From Hyphomicrobiales bacterium (GTDB lineage Bacteria > Pseudomonadota > Alphaproteobacteria > Rhizobiales > Beijerinckiaceae), in contig UBZM01000016.1 of assembly GCA_900470095.1 (NCBI GenBank), positions 157,265-221,264 of the forward strand: 64,000 bases of DNA, given 5' to 3'. Every line of letters begins with the position of its first letter. The stretch's first letter is position 1. Under the pieces are notes generated by a model. The model was not told the DNA's origin. It saw only the letters and a program-made list of their open reading frames with translations, and ran no database searches. The position numbers and the translations under genes are program-made. Positions 18,593 through 26,820 of the stretch are shown in pieces.

Positions 18593-19411
18593 ATGGCCAA
18601 TCTCGACAGCATGATCTCCAATGCTGACCGCAAGACGAATGCGCCTGCCAAGCCTGTCATTGAGCCACGCGTGCGCACCATTACCACGGCCGATCTGCGC
18701 GACGCGCTCTGGCGCGGCTATGAGGACTTCATGGCCCAGCCGAGCCACCTCGTCTTCATCGCGCTGATCTATCCGATCGCGGGCGTCGTCATCGCTCAGC
18801 TCACCGTGAGCTATAACATCTTCCCCTTGCTGTTCCCGCTGCTGTCGGGCTTTGCCCTGCTCGGCCCATTCGCCGCTATCGGCCTCTACGAGATCAGTCG
18901 ACGCCGGGAACGCGGCATGAACTCCTCATGGGCGCATGCCTTCGCGATCCTGAAATCCCGCTCGATCGGGACGATCCTTGCGCTCGGAGCCTTGCTGACC
19001 GGACTCTTCATCGCCTGGCTGCTCTCCGCCTGGCTGCTCTATCGCTGGCTTCTTGGCGGCATGCCCGTGACATCGATCAGCGGCTTCATCAGTGAGGTGC
19101 TGACGACACCAAACGGCTGGACCATGATCATCGTCGGCAACGCGCTCGGCGCGCTCTTCGCGATTACCGCCTTTTCGATGACCGTGATCTCCTTCCCGCT
19201 GGTGCTCGACAAGCATGTCGATGTCGCGACGGCGATCCGCACCTCGGTTTCCGCGGTCGAAGCCAATCCGCGCGTCATGATGATCTGGGGCCTGATGGTC
19301 ACCGGCCTGCTCATCCTCGGCTGCCTGCCGGTGCTGGTCGGTCTCGTCCTGGTCATGCCGATCCTCGGCCATGCTACCTGGCATCTCTATCGTAAGGTCG
19401 TCGAGAAATAG
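18593..19411 (+). CDS. DUF2189 family integral membrane protein
   Basis: This 272-residue inner-membrane protein has a soluble N-terminus of about 60 residues and about six hydrophobic segments. The DUF2189 signature is seen in DLRDALWRGYEDFMAQPSHLVFIALIYPIAGVV, ALLGPFAAIGLYEISRRRERG and the C-terminal MIWGLMVTGLLILGCLPVLVGLVLVMPILGHATWHLYRK. The start at ATG 18593 has GGGAGG 7 bp upstream, which decides it over the ATG at 18491. Family members are often near cytochrome oxidase or respiratory genes, but none is here, and no function is established. It is followed by a strong hairpin. Confidence 0.88.
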   Translation: MANLDSMISNADRKTNAPAKPVIEPRVRTITTADLRDALWRGYEDFMAQPSHLVFIALIYPIAGVVIAQLTVSYNIFPLLFPLLSGFALLGPFAAIGLYEISRRRERGMNSSWAHAFAILKSRSIGTILALGALLTGLFIAWLLSAWLLYRWLLGGMPVTSISGFISEVLTTPNGWTMIIVGNALGALFAITAFSMTVISFPLVLDKHVDVATAIRTSVSAVEANPRVMMIWGLMVTGLLILGCLPVLVGLVLVMPILGHATWHLYRKVVEK

Positions 19412-19419
19412 TCCATCTC

Positions 19420-19450
19420 GTGCAACCGGGCCGGTTCGGCCCGGTTGCAC
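19420..19450 (+). terminator. Strong hairpin terminator after DUF2189 gene
   Basis: A 13-bp perfect stem (GTGCAACCGGGCC 19420-19432 with GGCCCGGTTGCAC 19438-19450) closes a 5-nt loop, starting 9 bp after the stop codon. Confidence 0.75.
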
Positions 19451-19560
19451 CGAGCCCATTAAAAAATCTCCCGCAGCTTTGAACCTGACTCGCGGCTTCC
19501 GCGACCAAAGGTCATGAGGCTGCATCCCGCGGCCTCGCACAAAGCCAAGGGAGAGATTTC

Positions 19561-19866
19561 ATGACCGCCCGCACGATCCTCACCGGCCTTGCCACCGCCT
19601 TCGTTCTTGGCACCGGTTCCCTCATTGGCGGCTCGCTGGCCACCGCCACCTCCGCGCAAGCCGCGCCTGGCTGGCACGGCCCTGGCCATCACGGCCATTT
19701 TGGCCACGGTTTTCATCATCCCCGCCCCTGGGGCTGGGGCCGCCCAGGTTGGGGCTACAGGCCGGTCTACGCCAGCACCTATTACGGCGGCTGCTACAAG
19801 GTGTTCCGCCGTGGTTTCGTTCCCGGCGTCGGCCCGGTCGTTCGCCCGGTCACCATCTGCCGCTAG
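19561..19866 (+). CDS. Small secreted His/Gly/Pro/Tyr-rich protein
   Basis: The frame encodes 101 residues. The N-terminus is a signal peptide (ILTGLATAFVLGTGSLIGG, then TATSAQA) with probable cleavage after SAQA. The mature region is rich in His and Gly (HGPGHHGHFGHGFHHP), then Trp, Pro and Tyr, and contains two cysteines (GGCYKVF and the C-terminal VTICR) that could form a disulfide. The ribosome site GGGAGAG is 5 bp upstream of ATG 19561. Proteins of this type are common in alphaproteobacterial periplasms and some bind metals, but a role here is not shown. Confidence 0.75.
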   Translation: MTARTILTGLATAFVLGTGSLIGGSLATATSAQAAPGWHGPGHHGHFGHGFHHPRPWGWGRPGWGYRPVYASTYYGGCYKVFRRGFVPGVGPVVRPVTICR

Positions 19867-19887
19867 ACGCCCATGAATTCGTCTGAA

Positions 19888-19915
19888 GAGGGTGTCGGAG
19901 CGATCCGGCTCCCTC
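19888..19915 (+). terminator. Weak hairpin after the His-rich gene
   Basis: GGAGC and GCTCC pair around a 6-nt loop, with an outer GAG/CTC across a bulge. There is no T-run, so terminator function is uncertain. Confidence 0.3.
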
Positions 19916-19952
19916 TCGACGTACCGGGTGGCGATATCGTTCAGCAGCCCAG

Positions 19953-20006
19953 CCCACACGACCTTCGGGGTTCCCTCGCGCCTGCCCCCAGCCAACTCCG
20001 TGTGGG
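19953..20006 (+). repeat. Inverted repeat overlapping the stress-type promoter
   Basis: CCCACACG (19953-19960) and CGTGTGGG (19999-20006) form a perfect 8-bp inverted repeat separated by 38 bp. The right arm runs into the GGAAC of the promoter at 20005. It could be an operator pair or the base of a structured RNA; nothing else identifies it. Confidence 0.35.
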
Positions 20007-20029
20007 AACCTTTGCTCGCCGCACTGGTT
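20005..20029 (+). promoter_or_regulatory. Candidate EcfG general-stress promoter
   Basis: GGAAC (20005-20009), 16 bp, GGTT (20026-20029) has the same elements and spacing as the site at 15798. It lies 75 bp before the start of the 24-residue membrane peptide gene, giving a leader of roughly 65-70 nt. Confidence 0.55.
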
Positions 20030-20104
20030 CAGTTCTCGTCACAGCAGAATGGTGACGCTGAATCACGCGGGCGCCAGCAGCCCGATCCAAGCCGGGGGCT
20101 TCTC

Positions 20105-20179
20105 ATGAACAACATCATTTACATCGTCGGCCTCGTCGTCGTGGTCCTCGCCATCCTGTCCTTCCTGGGCCTGCGCTGA
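20105..20179 (+). CDS. 24-residue single-span membrane peptide
   Basis: The peptide starts MNNIIYIVGLVVVVLAIL and ends SFLGLR, so it is one hydrophobic helix with an uncharged N-terminus and a terminal arginine. I recall near-identical short peptides in other alphaproteobacteria, which suggests it is real, but this is from memory. A G-rich ribosome site (CCGGGGGC) is 5 to 6 bp upstream of ATG 20105. It follows a GGAAC-N16-GGTT promoter, so it is probably part of the general stress response. The 301 bp downstream (20180-20480) holds no gene that I can support, only a 9-bp inverted repeat (CCGATAAGG at 20205, CCTTATCGG at 20246) and the terminator at 20399. Confidence 0.6.
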   Translation: MNNIIYIVGLVVVVLAILSFLGLR

Positions 20180-20398
20180 TCCCGGGCTGTGCCTGAGGGA
20201 ATCCGATAAGGGCAGGTTGACGAATACGAAGGCCCGATGGGGACGCCTTATCGGGGGACCCGGCATTTGACCGGCGCCGGCCCGCCACCATCCCGAGCCG
20301 CACCCTTCGCTCGCGAGGCCCGCTTCTGCACCGCCGCAGAAATGGCCCAGAACGCGCTGCCAGCACCTGCTCAAGACGGACTGCATCACCGAAACAGG

Positions 20399-20431
20399 AA
20401 ACGCCCCCTCCCAGCCTGGGAGGGGGCGTTT
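20399..20431. terminator. Perfect 15-bp hairpin, bidirectional terminator
   Basis: AAACGCCCCCTCCCA and TGGGAGGGGGCGTTT pair perfectly around a GCC loop. The A-run on one side and T-run on the other make it functional in both directions. It ends the minus-strand helicase transcript (stop at 20481) and any plus-strand transcript from the 24-residue gene. Confidence 0.85.
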
Positions 20432-20480
20432 CTGAATGATCTCAAGCCCTGTCGCGAGCGCCGATGAATAACCGGGCCGA

Positions 20481-22565
20481 TCAGCGATCGTCCCGACGCG
20501 GCTTCTTGCTCTTGAACGGCTTGCCGGCAGGCTTGCCGCGCTCACCACCCGCTAATCCGGCGTCGGGCTTGCCATGGCCGAAGCTCTTCCCGCCATGGCT
20601 GGGCTTGCCGGAAAAGGGCTTGGCGCCAGCAAAGGGCTTGCCCTTGGCGAAGGGCTTGTCCGCGGGACCGGTCTTCTTGTCGAAGGGCCGCTCGCTAGGC
20701 CGCAGCACGGCGTTCTCGTCATAAACCGGGTCGCGATCGCGCCGGACGGGATCATAAGGCTTGCCGCCATGCGCCTTGGCGCCGAAGGGCTTGCCCTTGC
20801 CTTCGTAAGGCTTCTTCTTGCCGGGGAATGGCGCGCTCGCCCGTTCATCCTCGGCGCGCGGCGCACGCGTATGGCTTGCCTTTTCGGCAAAGGGCTTGGC
20901 CGGGCGCCGCTCGGCTTCCCCGGTCACGGGCTCGATCAGGATCTTGTCACGGTCGGTCGCGCTCGCCAGTGACGCGAAGCGCTCCGCGACATCCGCATCG
21001 ATCTCGACCTTGGTTTCCGTGTCGAAGATGCGGATGGCGCCGACCTCGTCACGGGTGATCTTGCCGCGGCGGCAGAGCATCGGCAGCAGCTGCCTGGGAT
21101 CGGCGCCGTCACGGCGGCCGATGTTCAGGCGGAACCAAACCGTATCGCCACGCGGCCCGGCCTTGTGAGGCCTCTCGCCTTGCTCGCGGTCACGCTCGCG
21201 CGGGCGGGCGTAATCCTCGGTGCTGCGCACCGGCCTGCGCTCTTCGCGCCCGAAACCGGGATCACCGACTTCCTCTGCGGCCGGCAGGCGCGAACGATAG
21301 ACCCTGACCAGGGCGGCCGCGATTTCCTGCGCCGAGCGACCGGCGAGGAGGGCCTCGACCATGCCGGCATCATCTTCGCTCACCTCGCCGGTCAGCAGCG
21401 GATCCTGCAGCAGCCGCTCCTGATCGAGCGCCCGGATTTCCTCCTGCGTCGGCGCACCGGCCCAGACGGCCTCGACCTTGGCCTCGGAGAGCAGCATATC
21501 GGCCTTGCGGCGCCGAGACGGCGGCACCAGCAGCACGCTGGTGCCCTTCTTACCCGCTCGGCCCGTCCGGCCGCTGCGGTGCTGCATGACCTCCGGGTCG
21601 TTCGGGAGCTCGGCGTGAATGACCAATGTCAGGCCCGGCAGGTCGATGCCGCGCGCAGCCACGTCGGTCGCGACGCAGACGCGAGCACGCCCGTCGCGCA
21701 GCGCCTGCAGCGCCGAATTGCGTTCGCTCTGGCTGAGTTCGCCCGAGAGCGCCACGGCCGAAAAGCCGCGCTCCAGCAGGATCGCCTCGAGATGGCGTAC
21801 CGCGTTGCGGGTATTGCAGAAGACCAGCGCGCAGGGCGAATCGTGGAAGCGCAGCAGATTGACGACAGCGAGCTCGGCTTCCTTCGGGAAGACACGGATC
21901 GCACGATACTCGATGTCGGCATGCCCGGTAGCGGAACCGGCCACCTCGATGCGCAGAGCATCACGCTGATAGCTCCTCGCCAGAGCGATGATCGCCTTGG
22001 GCAGGGTCGCGGAGAAGAGCAGGCTGCGGCGCTCCGCCGGAGTCGTCTTTAGGATGAATTCGAGATCGTCGCGGAAACCGAGATCGAGCATCTCGTCGGC
22101 CTCGTCGAGGACGACGGCCCGGAGCGCCGAGACATCGAGCCTGTGCCGCTCGATATGGTCGCGCAACCGGCCGGGCGTGCCGACGACGATATGCGCTCCC
22201 TCGTCCAGCAAGGCGGCCTCGCGGCGCGGATCCATGCCGCCGACACAGGAGATCACCCGGGCGCCGGCATGCTTGTAGAGCCAGGCGAGTTCGCGCTGGA
22301 CTTGCAATGCCAGTTCGCGCGTCGGCGCGATGATCAGCGCCAGGGGCTGCCCGGCACGGCCCAGGACCTCGGCGCCATCCAGCAGGGTCTCGCCGATGGC
22401 AAGCCCATAGGCGACGGTCTTGCCGGAGCCCGTCTGCGACGAGACCAGAAGGTCGCGTGCGGCGGCCGCTTCTTCCAGAACGGCGTTCTGGACGGGCGTC
22501 GGATCATTGTAGTTGCGTTCGGCGAGCGCACGCGCGAGCGGCGGGCTCGTGGGAAGGAATGCCAT
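20481..22565 (-). CDS. DEAD-box ATP-dependent RNA helicase with DbpA-type RNA-binding domain
   Basis: This 694-residue RNA helicase remodels RNA or ribonucleoprotein in ribosome assembly or cold adaptation. Helicase motifs are in order: PTPVQNAVL (Q motif), SQTGSGKT (I), PTRELALQV (Ia), GTPGRLRDH (Ib), DEADEML (II), SATLP (III), CVATDVAARGIDLPG (V) and HRSGRTGRAGKKG (VI). Around residues 480-550 a DbpA/CsdA-like RNA-binding fold (FRLNIGRRDGADPRQLLPML ... RIFDTETKVEIDADVAE) follows. The last 130 residues are a low-complexity basic tail with repeated GKPF/KPF units, probably an unstructured RNA-binding tail. It is monocistronic and lies between recN and ligA. Confidence 0.93.
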   Translation of the reverse strand: MAFLPTSPPLARALAERNYNDPTPVQNAVLEEAAAARDLLVSSQTGSGKTVAYGLAIGETLLDGAEVLGRAGQPLALIIAPTRELALQVQRELAWLYKHAGARVISCVGGMDPRREAALLDEGAHIVVGTPGRLRDHIERHRLDVSALRAVVLDEADEMLDLGFRDDLEFILKTTPAERRSLLFSATLPKAIIALARSYQRDALRIEVAGSATGHADIEYRAIRVFPKEAELAVVNLLRFHDSPCALVFCNTRNAVRHLEAILLERGFSAVALSGELSQSERNSALQALRDGRARVCVATDVAARGIDLPGLTLVIHAELPNDPEVMQHRSGRTGRAGKKGTSVLLVPPSRRRKADMLLSEAKVEAVWAGAPTQEEIRALDQERLLQDPLLTGEVSEDDAGMVEALLAGRSAQEIAAALVRVYRSRLPAAEEVGDPGFGREERRPVRSTEDYARPRERDREQGERPHKAGPRGDTVWFRLNIGRRDGADPRQLLPMLCRRGKITRDEVGAIRIFDTETKVEIDADVAERFASLASATDRDKILIEPVTGEAERRPAKPFAEKASHTRAPRAEDERASAPFPGKKKPYEGKGKPFGAKAHGGKPYDPVRRDRDPVYDENAVLRPSERPFDKKTGPADKPFAKGKPFAGAKPFSGKPSHGGKSFGHGKPDAGLAGGERGKPAGKPFKSKKPRRDDR

Positions 22566-22722
22566 CGTTAATCGGCCTTGAGTTCATGCGCGCGGCGTGA
22601 TGCGGCGCGGGAGATCGTGAGGCAGGCATCGCGGCGCGTGAAACGCAGCCATAACACCATAAGCCAGTCTGTGCCGCTCTTAGAGCAGAATTCGCAGAAA
22701 GGGAATGCGGATCACGCTGGGG

Positions 22723-24423
22723 TCAGGCTCGCGCCGCCGCGCCATGCAGGCCAGCAGCATCGAGCAGACGGGCGGCGGCGGCCCTCGCCTCCTCGGTGAT
22801 GCTCGCACCGGCAAGCATGCGAGCAATCTCCTCGCGCCGTGTCCGATCCTCGAGCGGCGTCACGCGCGTCACCGTGCGAGAGGCCTCGTCGTTGTCCAGC
22901 GCCGATTTGGCGATCAGGAAATGCCGGCCGGCCTTGGCCGCGACCTGCGGCGCATGCGTCACCGAGATGACCTGCACCTGTCGTGCCAGACGCGCCAGTC
23001 GCTCTCCGATCGCATCCGCGACCGCACCTCCGACTCCACTATCGATTTCGTCGAAGACCAGTGTCGGCGCCGAACCGCGCTCGGCAAGCACGACCTTCAG
23101 GGCGAGCATGAAGCGCGAAAGCTCGCCCCCGGACGCGACCTTCATCATCGGGCCAGGCCGGGTGCCGGGATTGGTCTCGACCCAGAATTCGACGCGATCA
23201 AACCCTTCCGGGCCCCGCGCATCCTCGTCACGATCGATATGAGTGATAAAGCGCGCGCGCTCCAGCTTCAGCGGCGGCAGTTCTGCCTTGACGGCATTGT
23301 CGAGACGCAGCGCGGCCTCGCCGCGGGCAACCGAGAGTGCCCGCGCCTTGGCAAGATAATCGGTTTCCGCCCGAGCGAGCTCCGCTTCGAGCCGGGACAA
23401 AGAGCCCTCGCTCTCGTCGAGTTCGGCAAGGTCGGCACTCATCCTGGCCGCAAGATCGGCGAGCGCCTCGACCGGAACGTCGAACTTTCGGCCCGCTGCT
23501 CGTAGGGCGAACAACCGCTCCTCGACCCGTTCCTGCTCGCGGGGATCGTACTCCGCCGCACGCATCGCCACCGTGAGCGCTTCGCCCGCTTCTTCCAGCG
23601 CCACGATCGCCGTATTGAGCGCTGCCATCGAGGGATCGACGAGCTCTGGTGCCTGCGCGGCCCGCCGCTCCAGCCGGCGAAGCACCGCCGCAAGAGCGGG
23701 AATAGCGGAAGCCTGGCCACCGACCGCCTCATAGGCATCGGTAAGGTCCCGCGCCACCTTCTCCGCCTGCATCATGCCCTGGCGTCGGTTGGCCAGTGCA
23801 TCTTCCTCGCCCGGCTCCGGCGCAAGCTTGCCAAGTTCGGCCACCGCGTGGCGCAGGAAATCGGCCTCCTTGCGTGCGGCCTCGACACGAATGCGCTGCG
23901 CCTGCAGGGCCTGCCGCGCGCGCTTCAGCACATCGCTGGCCGTTGCCGTGATCTCGGCCTGTCCTTCGAGGCCGGCAAACCCGTCGAGGATGGCGCGGTG
24001 CTGAGCCGCATCGGTCAGGGCCCGGTCATCATGCTGGCCATGGATCTCGACGATCGTGCTACCGATCAGCCGCAGGATCTGGACGCTGACCGGCTGGTCA
24101 TTGACGAAGGCGCGCGTCCGTCCATCGGCATATTGCACCCGCCGCAGGATCAGATCGCCATCGGTGTCGATCTCCTGGGCCTGCGCCAGCTTACGAGCCG
24201 GATGGGCGAGCGGCAGATCGAAGACGGCACTGACCTGGCCCTGCGCCTCGCCATGGCGCACGAGGCCGCCGTCACCGCGACCACCGAGCGCCAGCGCAAA
24301 GCCGTCAAGCAGGATCGACTTGCCGGCACCGGTCTCACCGGTCAGCACGCTCAGCCCGGCGCCGAACGCCAGATCGAGCCGGTCGATCAGGACGATGTCA
24401 CGGATCGAAAGCTGCGCCAGCAT
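22723..24423 (-). CDS. recN: DNA repair protein RecN
   Basis: RecN is an SMC-like ATPase that acts at double-strand breaks. The 566-residue protein has the N-terminal half-ATPase with Walker A GETGAGKSIL (about residues 30-39). Long coiled-coil stretches surround the middle, and the C-terminal half has the signature SGGELSRFMLALKVVL, Walker B LVFDEIDSGVGG and the H-loop SVTHAPQVAAKAGRHFLI. No LexA box was evident upstream. It follows bamD by 66 bp on the same strand, an order common in rhizobia, so transcription from bamD may continue into it. Confidence 0.96.
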   Translation of the reverse strand: MLAQLSIRDIVLIDRLDLAFGAGLSVLTGETGAGKSILLDGFALALGGRGDGGLVRHGEAQGQVSAVFDLPLAHPARKLAQAQEIDTDGDLILRRVQYADGRTRAFVNDQPVSVQILRLIGSTIVEIHGQHDDRALTDAAQHRAILDGFAGLEGQAEITATASDVLKRARQALQAQRIRVEAARKEADFLRHAVAELGKLAPEPGEEDALANRRQGMMQAEKVARDLTDAYEAVGGQASAIPALAAVLRRLERRAAQAPELVDPSMAALNTAIVALEEAGEALTVAMRAAEYDPREQERVEERLFALRAAGRKFDVPVEALADLAARMSADLAELDESEGSLSRLEAELARAETDYLAKARALSVARGEAALRLDNAVKAELPPLKLERARFITHIDRDEDARGPEGFDRVEFWVETNPGTRPGPMMKVASGGELSRFMLALKVVLAERGSAPTLVFDEIDSGVGGAVADAIGERLARLARQVQVISVTHAPQVAAKAGRHFLIAKSALDNDEASRTVTRVTPLEDRTRREEIARMLAGASITEEARAAAARLLDAAGLHGAAARA

Positions 24424-24489
24424 GACGCTCAGCGAGTGTTTGAAGGGAGTGGCATGCGGTCCGTCACCCGACCATGCACCTGCCCGGCC

Positions 24490-25401
24490 TCAGCGTACGA
24501 GGCCGACGACCGAGCGGGTGAAGCCGTTGAACAACCGACTGATATAGGAGCCGCGATCCTCGCGGGGCTCGAGGCCGCCACTCTGAAGCAGGGTATAGGC
24601 GTCCTTGTACCAGGGGCTGTCGGGGAAGTTATGCCCGAGCACGGCAGCGGCAGTCTGCGCCTCATTGGTGATGCCCATCGCCATATAGGCCTCGGTCAGG
24701 CGCATCAGCGCCTCCTCGACATGGCGGGTGGTCTGATACTTGGTGATGACGTCGCGGAAGCGGTTCACGGCACCGGTATAGTTGCGCTTCTCGAGATAGT
24801 AGCGGCCGACATTCATCTCCTTGCCGGCAAGCTGATCGCGCGCAACCAGCATCTTCTCGCGGGTGTCGATCACATATTCGGACTTCGGATAGCGATCGAG
24901 CAGTTCCTGCATCGCGGCAAGCGCGCGCTCGGTGCGCTCCTGGTCGCGCGTCGCGTCCGGGATCTGATTGTAATAGGACATCGCCATGATGTACTGCGCG
25001 TAGGCGGCATCCGGGCTGGCGGGGTTCTGCGCCAGGAAGCGCTTGGACGCCGTGATCGCGTCCTCCCATTTGGCCGCCTGAAAATTCGTATAGGCAACCA
25101 TGATCAGGCCCTTCTTCGCGTAGGGCGAGAATGGTGCCTGCTTGTCGATCTCTTCGAACTTCTTGACCGCGCCTTCGCTGTCACCGTTCTGAGCGCGAGA
25201 CAGCCCCTCATTATAGAGCTTGTCGGCCGGCACATCCGCGACGATTTCCGGCTTGTAGACTTCGGGCTTGTCGAACGGATTGAGCGACGACATCGTATCG
25301 CAGCCGCCGAGCAGCAAGGCGGCGCCGAGCGTCAGGGCAACGCCCATCCGCACCGGTCGGGCGCTTTGGGAAGTCGGGTTATTCAGCCGCATGACGCTCA
25401 C
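24490..25401 (-). CDS. bamD: Outer membrane assembly lipoprotein BamD
   Basis: BamD is an essential part of the beta-barrel assembly (BAM) complex in the outer membrane. The 303-residue protein starts with a lipoprotein signal (GVALTLGAALLLGGC) whose cysteine, near residue 34, would be acylated. The mature protein is a series of TPR-like helices: DKLYNEGLSRAQNGDSEGAVKKFEEI, AYAQYIMAMSYY, RYYLEKRNYTGAVNRFRDVI and EEALMRLTEAYMAMG. GTG 25401 with AAAGGA 9 bp upstream is the likely start; ATG 25392 is possible. The 165 bp upstream, after lpxC, includes a weak stem followed by TTTTTT on the minus strand. Confidence 0.94.
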   Translation of the reverse strand: MSVMRLNNPTSQSARPVRMGVALTLGAALLLGGCDTMSSLNPFDKPEVYKPEIVADVPADKLYNEGLSRAQNGDSEGAVKKFEEIDKQAPFSPYAKKGLIMVAYTNFQAAKWEDAITASKRFLAQNPASPDAAYAQYIMAMSYYNQIPDATRDQERTERALAAMQELLDRYPKSEYVIDTREKMLVARDQLAGKEMNVGRYYLEKRNYTGAVNRFRDVITKYQTTRHVEEALMRLTEAYMAMGITNEAQTAAAVLGHNFPDSPWYKDAYTLLQSGGLEPREDRGSYISRLFNGFTRSVVGLVR

Positions 25402-25566
25402 GTCGTCCGTCCTTTTTCGCTCGTCACCGCAAGATGGCGAAGGATGCCTTTACCTCAGACGCAGCGCTCACGCTACCGGGGAAGGCAGGTTACGAACATG
25501 CGGGGCCCATGCTGCATTCGACAAAAAACGGGCGAATGCAAGGCGCGCCCTAAACTGTTCGAAAGC

Positions 25567-26511
25567 TCAGTGCAGATCGGGCGCGAAAGCCGCGGGGGCC
25601 GCAGCGGCCATCTGCACGGCACGATGCGCATAAACCGGCTCGGCCTCGACGATCGCGTAATTCGCACGATCCGCGAACAAGGCTTCCAGAACGGTCACAT
25701 TCATGCGGTGACCACCGCAATAGGAACGAAACTCGCCGAGAATCGGATAGCCGGCCAGCGCAAGATCGCCGACGGCGTCCAGCACCTTGTGGCGAACGAA
25801 CTCGTCGGCGTAGCGCAGGCCTTCGGGGTTGACCACTTTGTCGTCGCCGATCGCGACGGTGTTGTCGAGCGAGGCGCCGAGCGCGAAGCCCGCCTTCCAG
25901 AGCTGCTCGACTTCGCGCATGAAACCGAAGGTGCGGGCGCGCGAAATCTCGCGGGCATAGGCGACCGGCTCGAGGTCGAAGATCTTGCGCTGACGGCCGA
26001 TCGCAGGGGTGTCGAAATCGATCTCGACATCGAGGCGGAAACCGCTGTCGAGCGGCGCGAGCTCGGCGAAGCCGCGCCCCTTCTCGACGCGCACCGGCTG
26101 CAGGACCTTGAGATAACGGCGGTTCGCACCAAGCGTAACGATGCCGGCGTCTTCGATCGCCGTGACGAACTCCGCAGCGCTGCCGTCCATGATCGGCATC
26201 TCGGGGCCGTCGATCTCGATCAGGACGTTGTCGAGCCCAAGGCCGGCGCAAGCCGACATCAGGTGCTCGATGGTCGCGACGGAGGCGGCACCGCGATCGC
26301 CGATCACGGTGCAGAGCTCGGCGGCGCTCACCTTGTTGTAGCGAGCATGGATGAGGTGCGAAGGGCCGCCCTCGGACTCCTTGCGGAGGAAGACGATGCC
26401 GGAGTTCGCGTTGGACGGCTTGAGGCAGATTCCGGCGGGAGCTCCGGAATGAACACCGATTCCCTTCAAGGACACGGGAGCGCGGAGTGTGGTCTGCCGA
26501 TCAAAATTCAT
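25567..26511 (-). CDS. lpxC: UDP-3-O-acyl-N-acetylglucosamine deacetylase
   Basis: LpxC is a zinc amidase that performs the committed step of lipid A synthesis. The 314-residue protein has two repeated domains. The zinc-site histidine is in ATIEHLMSACAG (near residue 80) and the second motif is DEFVRHKVLDAVGDLALAG (His and Asp ligands, near residue 240). The N-terminal TLRAPVSLKGIGVHSG is typical. The start is ATG 26511; a TTG at 26523 would add four residues. It lies between ftsZ and bamD as its own unit, since a terminator follows ftsZ. Confidence 0.96.
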   Translation of the reverse strand: MNFDRQTTLRAPVSLKGIGVHSGAPAGICLKPSNANSGIVFLRKESEGGPSHLIHARYNKVSAAELCTVIGDRGAASVATIEHLMSACAGLGLDNVLIEIDGPEMPIMDGSAAEFVTAIEDAGIVTLGANRRYLKVLQPVRVEKGRGFAELAPLDSGFRLDVEIDFDTPAIGRQRKIFDLEPVAYAREISRARTFGFMREVEQLWKAGFALGASLDNTVAIGDDKVVNPEGLRYADEFVRHKVLDAVGDLALAGYPILGEFRSYCGGHRMNVTVLEALFADRANYAIVEAEPVYAHRAVQMAAAAPAAFAPDLH

Positions 26512-26757
26512 TCCGGTATCCAATCTCGAACGCTAACGATCTCGGCGCACAACGCTACGGGCTGCCTGACGGTCGTTTGCGGTCCTTCAGTTGGGCGGCG
26601 CCTGGCGGTTGCCGGTGCCGTCATCCCCCTTTGGGGCAAGCGCAACATACGCCTTAGGTGGATGCCGACAAAATCACGCTTTCTTTCGCTCTGTAACAAG
26701 CGAACTCAATCAGAAAAAAATAACCATCCCATTGAAGTATATGGTTTTTCAAACGTA

Positions 26758-26795
26758 AACAGAGCCCGAAGCGAGGGTTCGCTCCGGGCTCTGTT
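26758..26795 (-). terminator. Terminator of the ddl-ftsQAZ transcript
   Basis: A 16-bp stem with one mismatch (AACAGAGCCCGAAGCG / CGCTCCGGGCTCTGTT) has a 6-nt loop. It begins 26 bp after the ftsZ stop on the minus strand and is followed by T-rich sequence. The rest of the 309-bp gap to lpxC (26524-26757) is AT-richer and presumably holds the lpxC promoter. Confidence 0.8.
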
Positions 26796-26820
26796 ACAAC
26801 TGTCGCAGTGGCTGCGGCGC

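Noticed and set aside
20237..20467. 76-codon frame between the 24-residue gene and the helicase
   Set aside because: It runs through the perfect terminator hairpin at 20399-20431 and looks non-coding.
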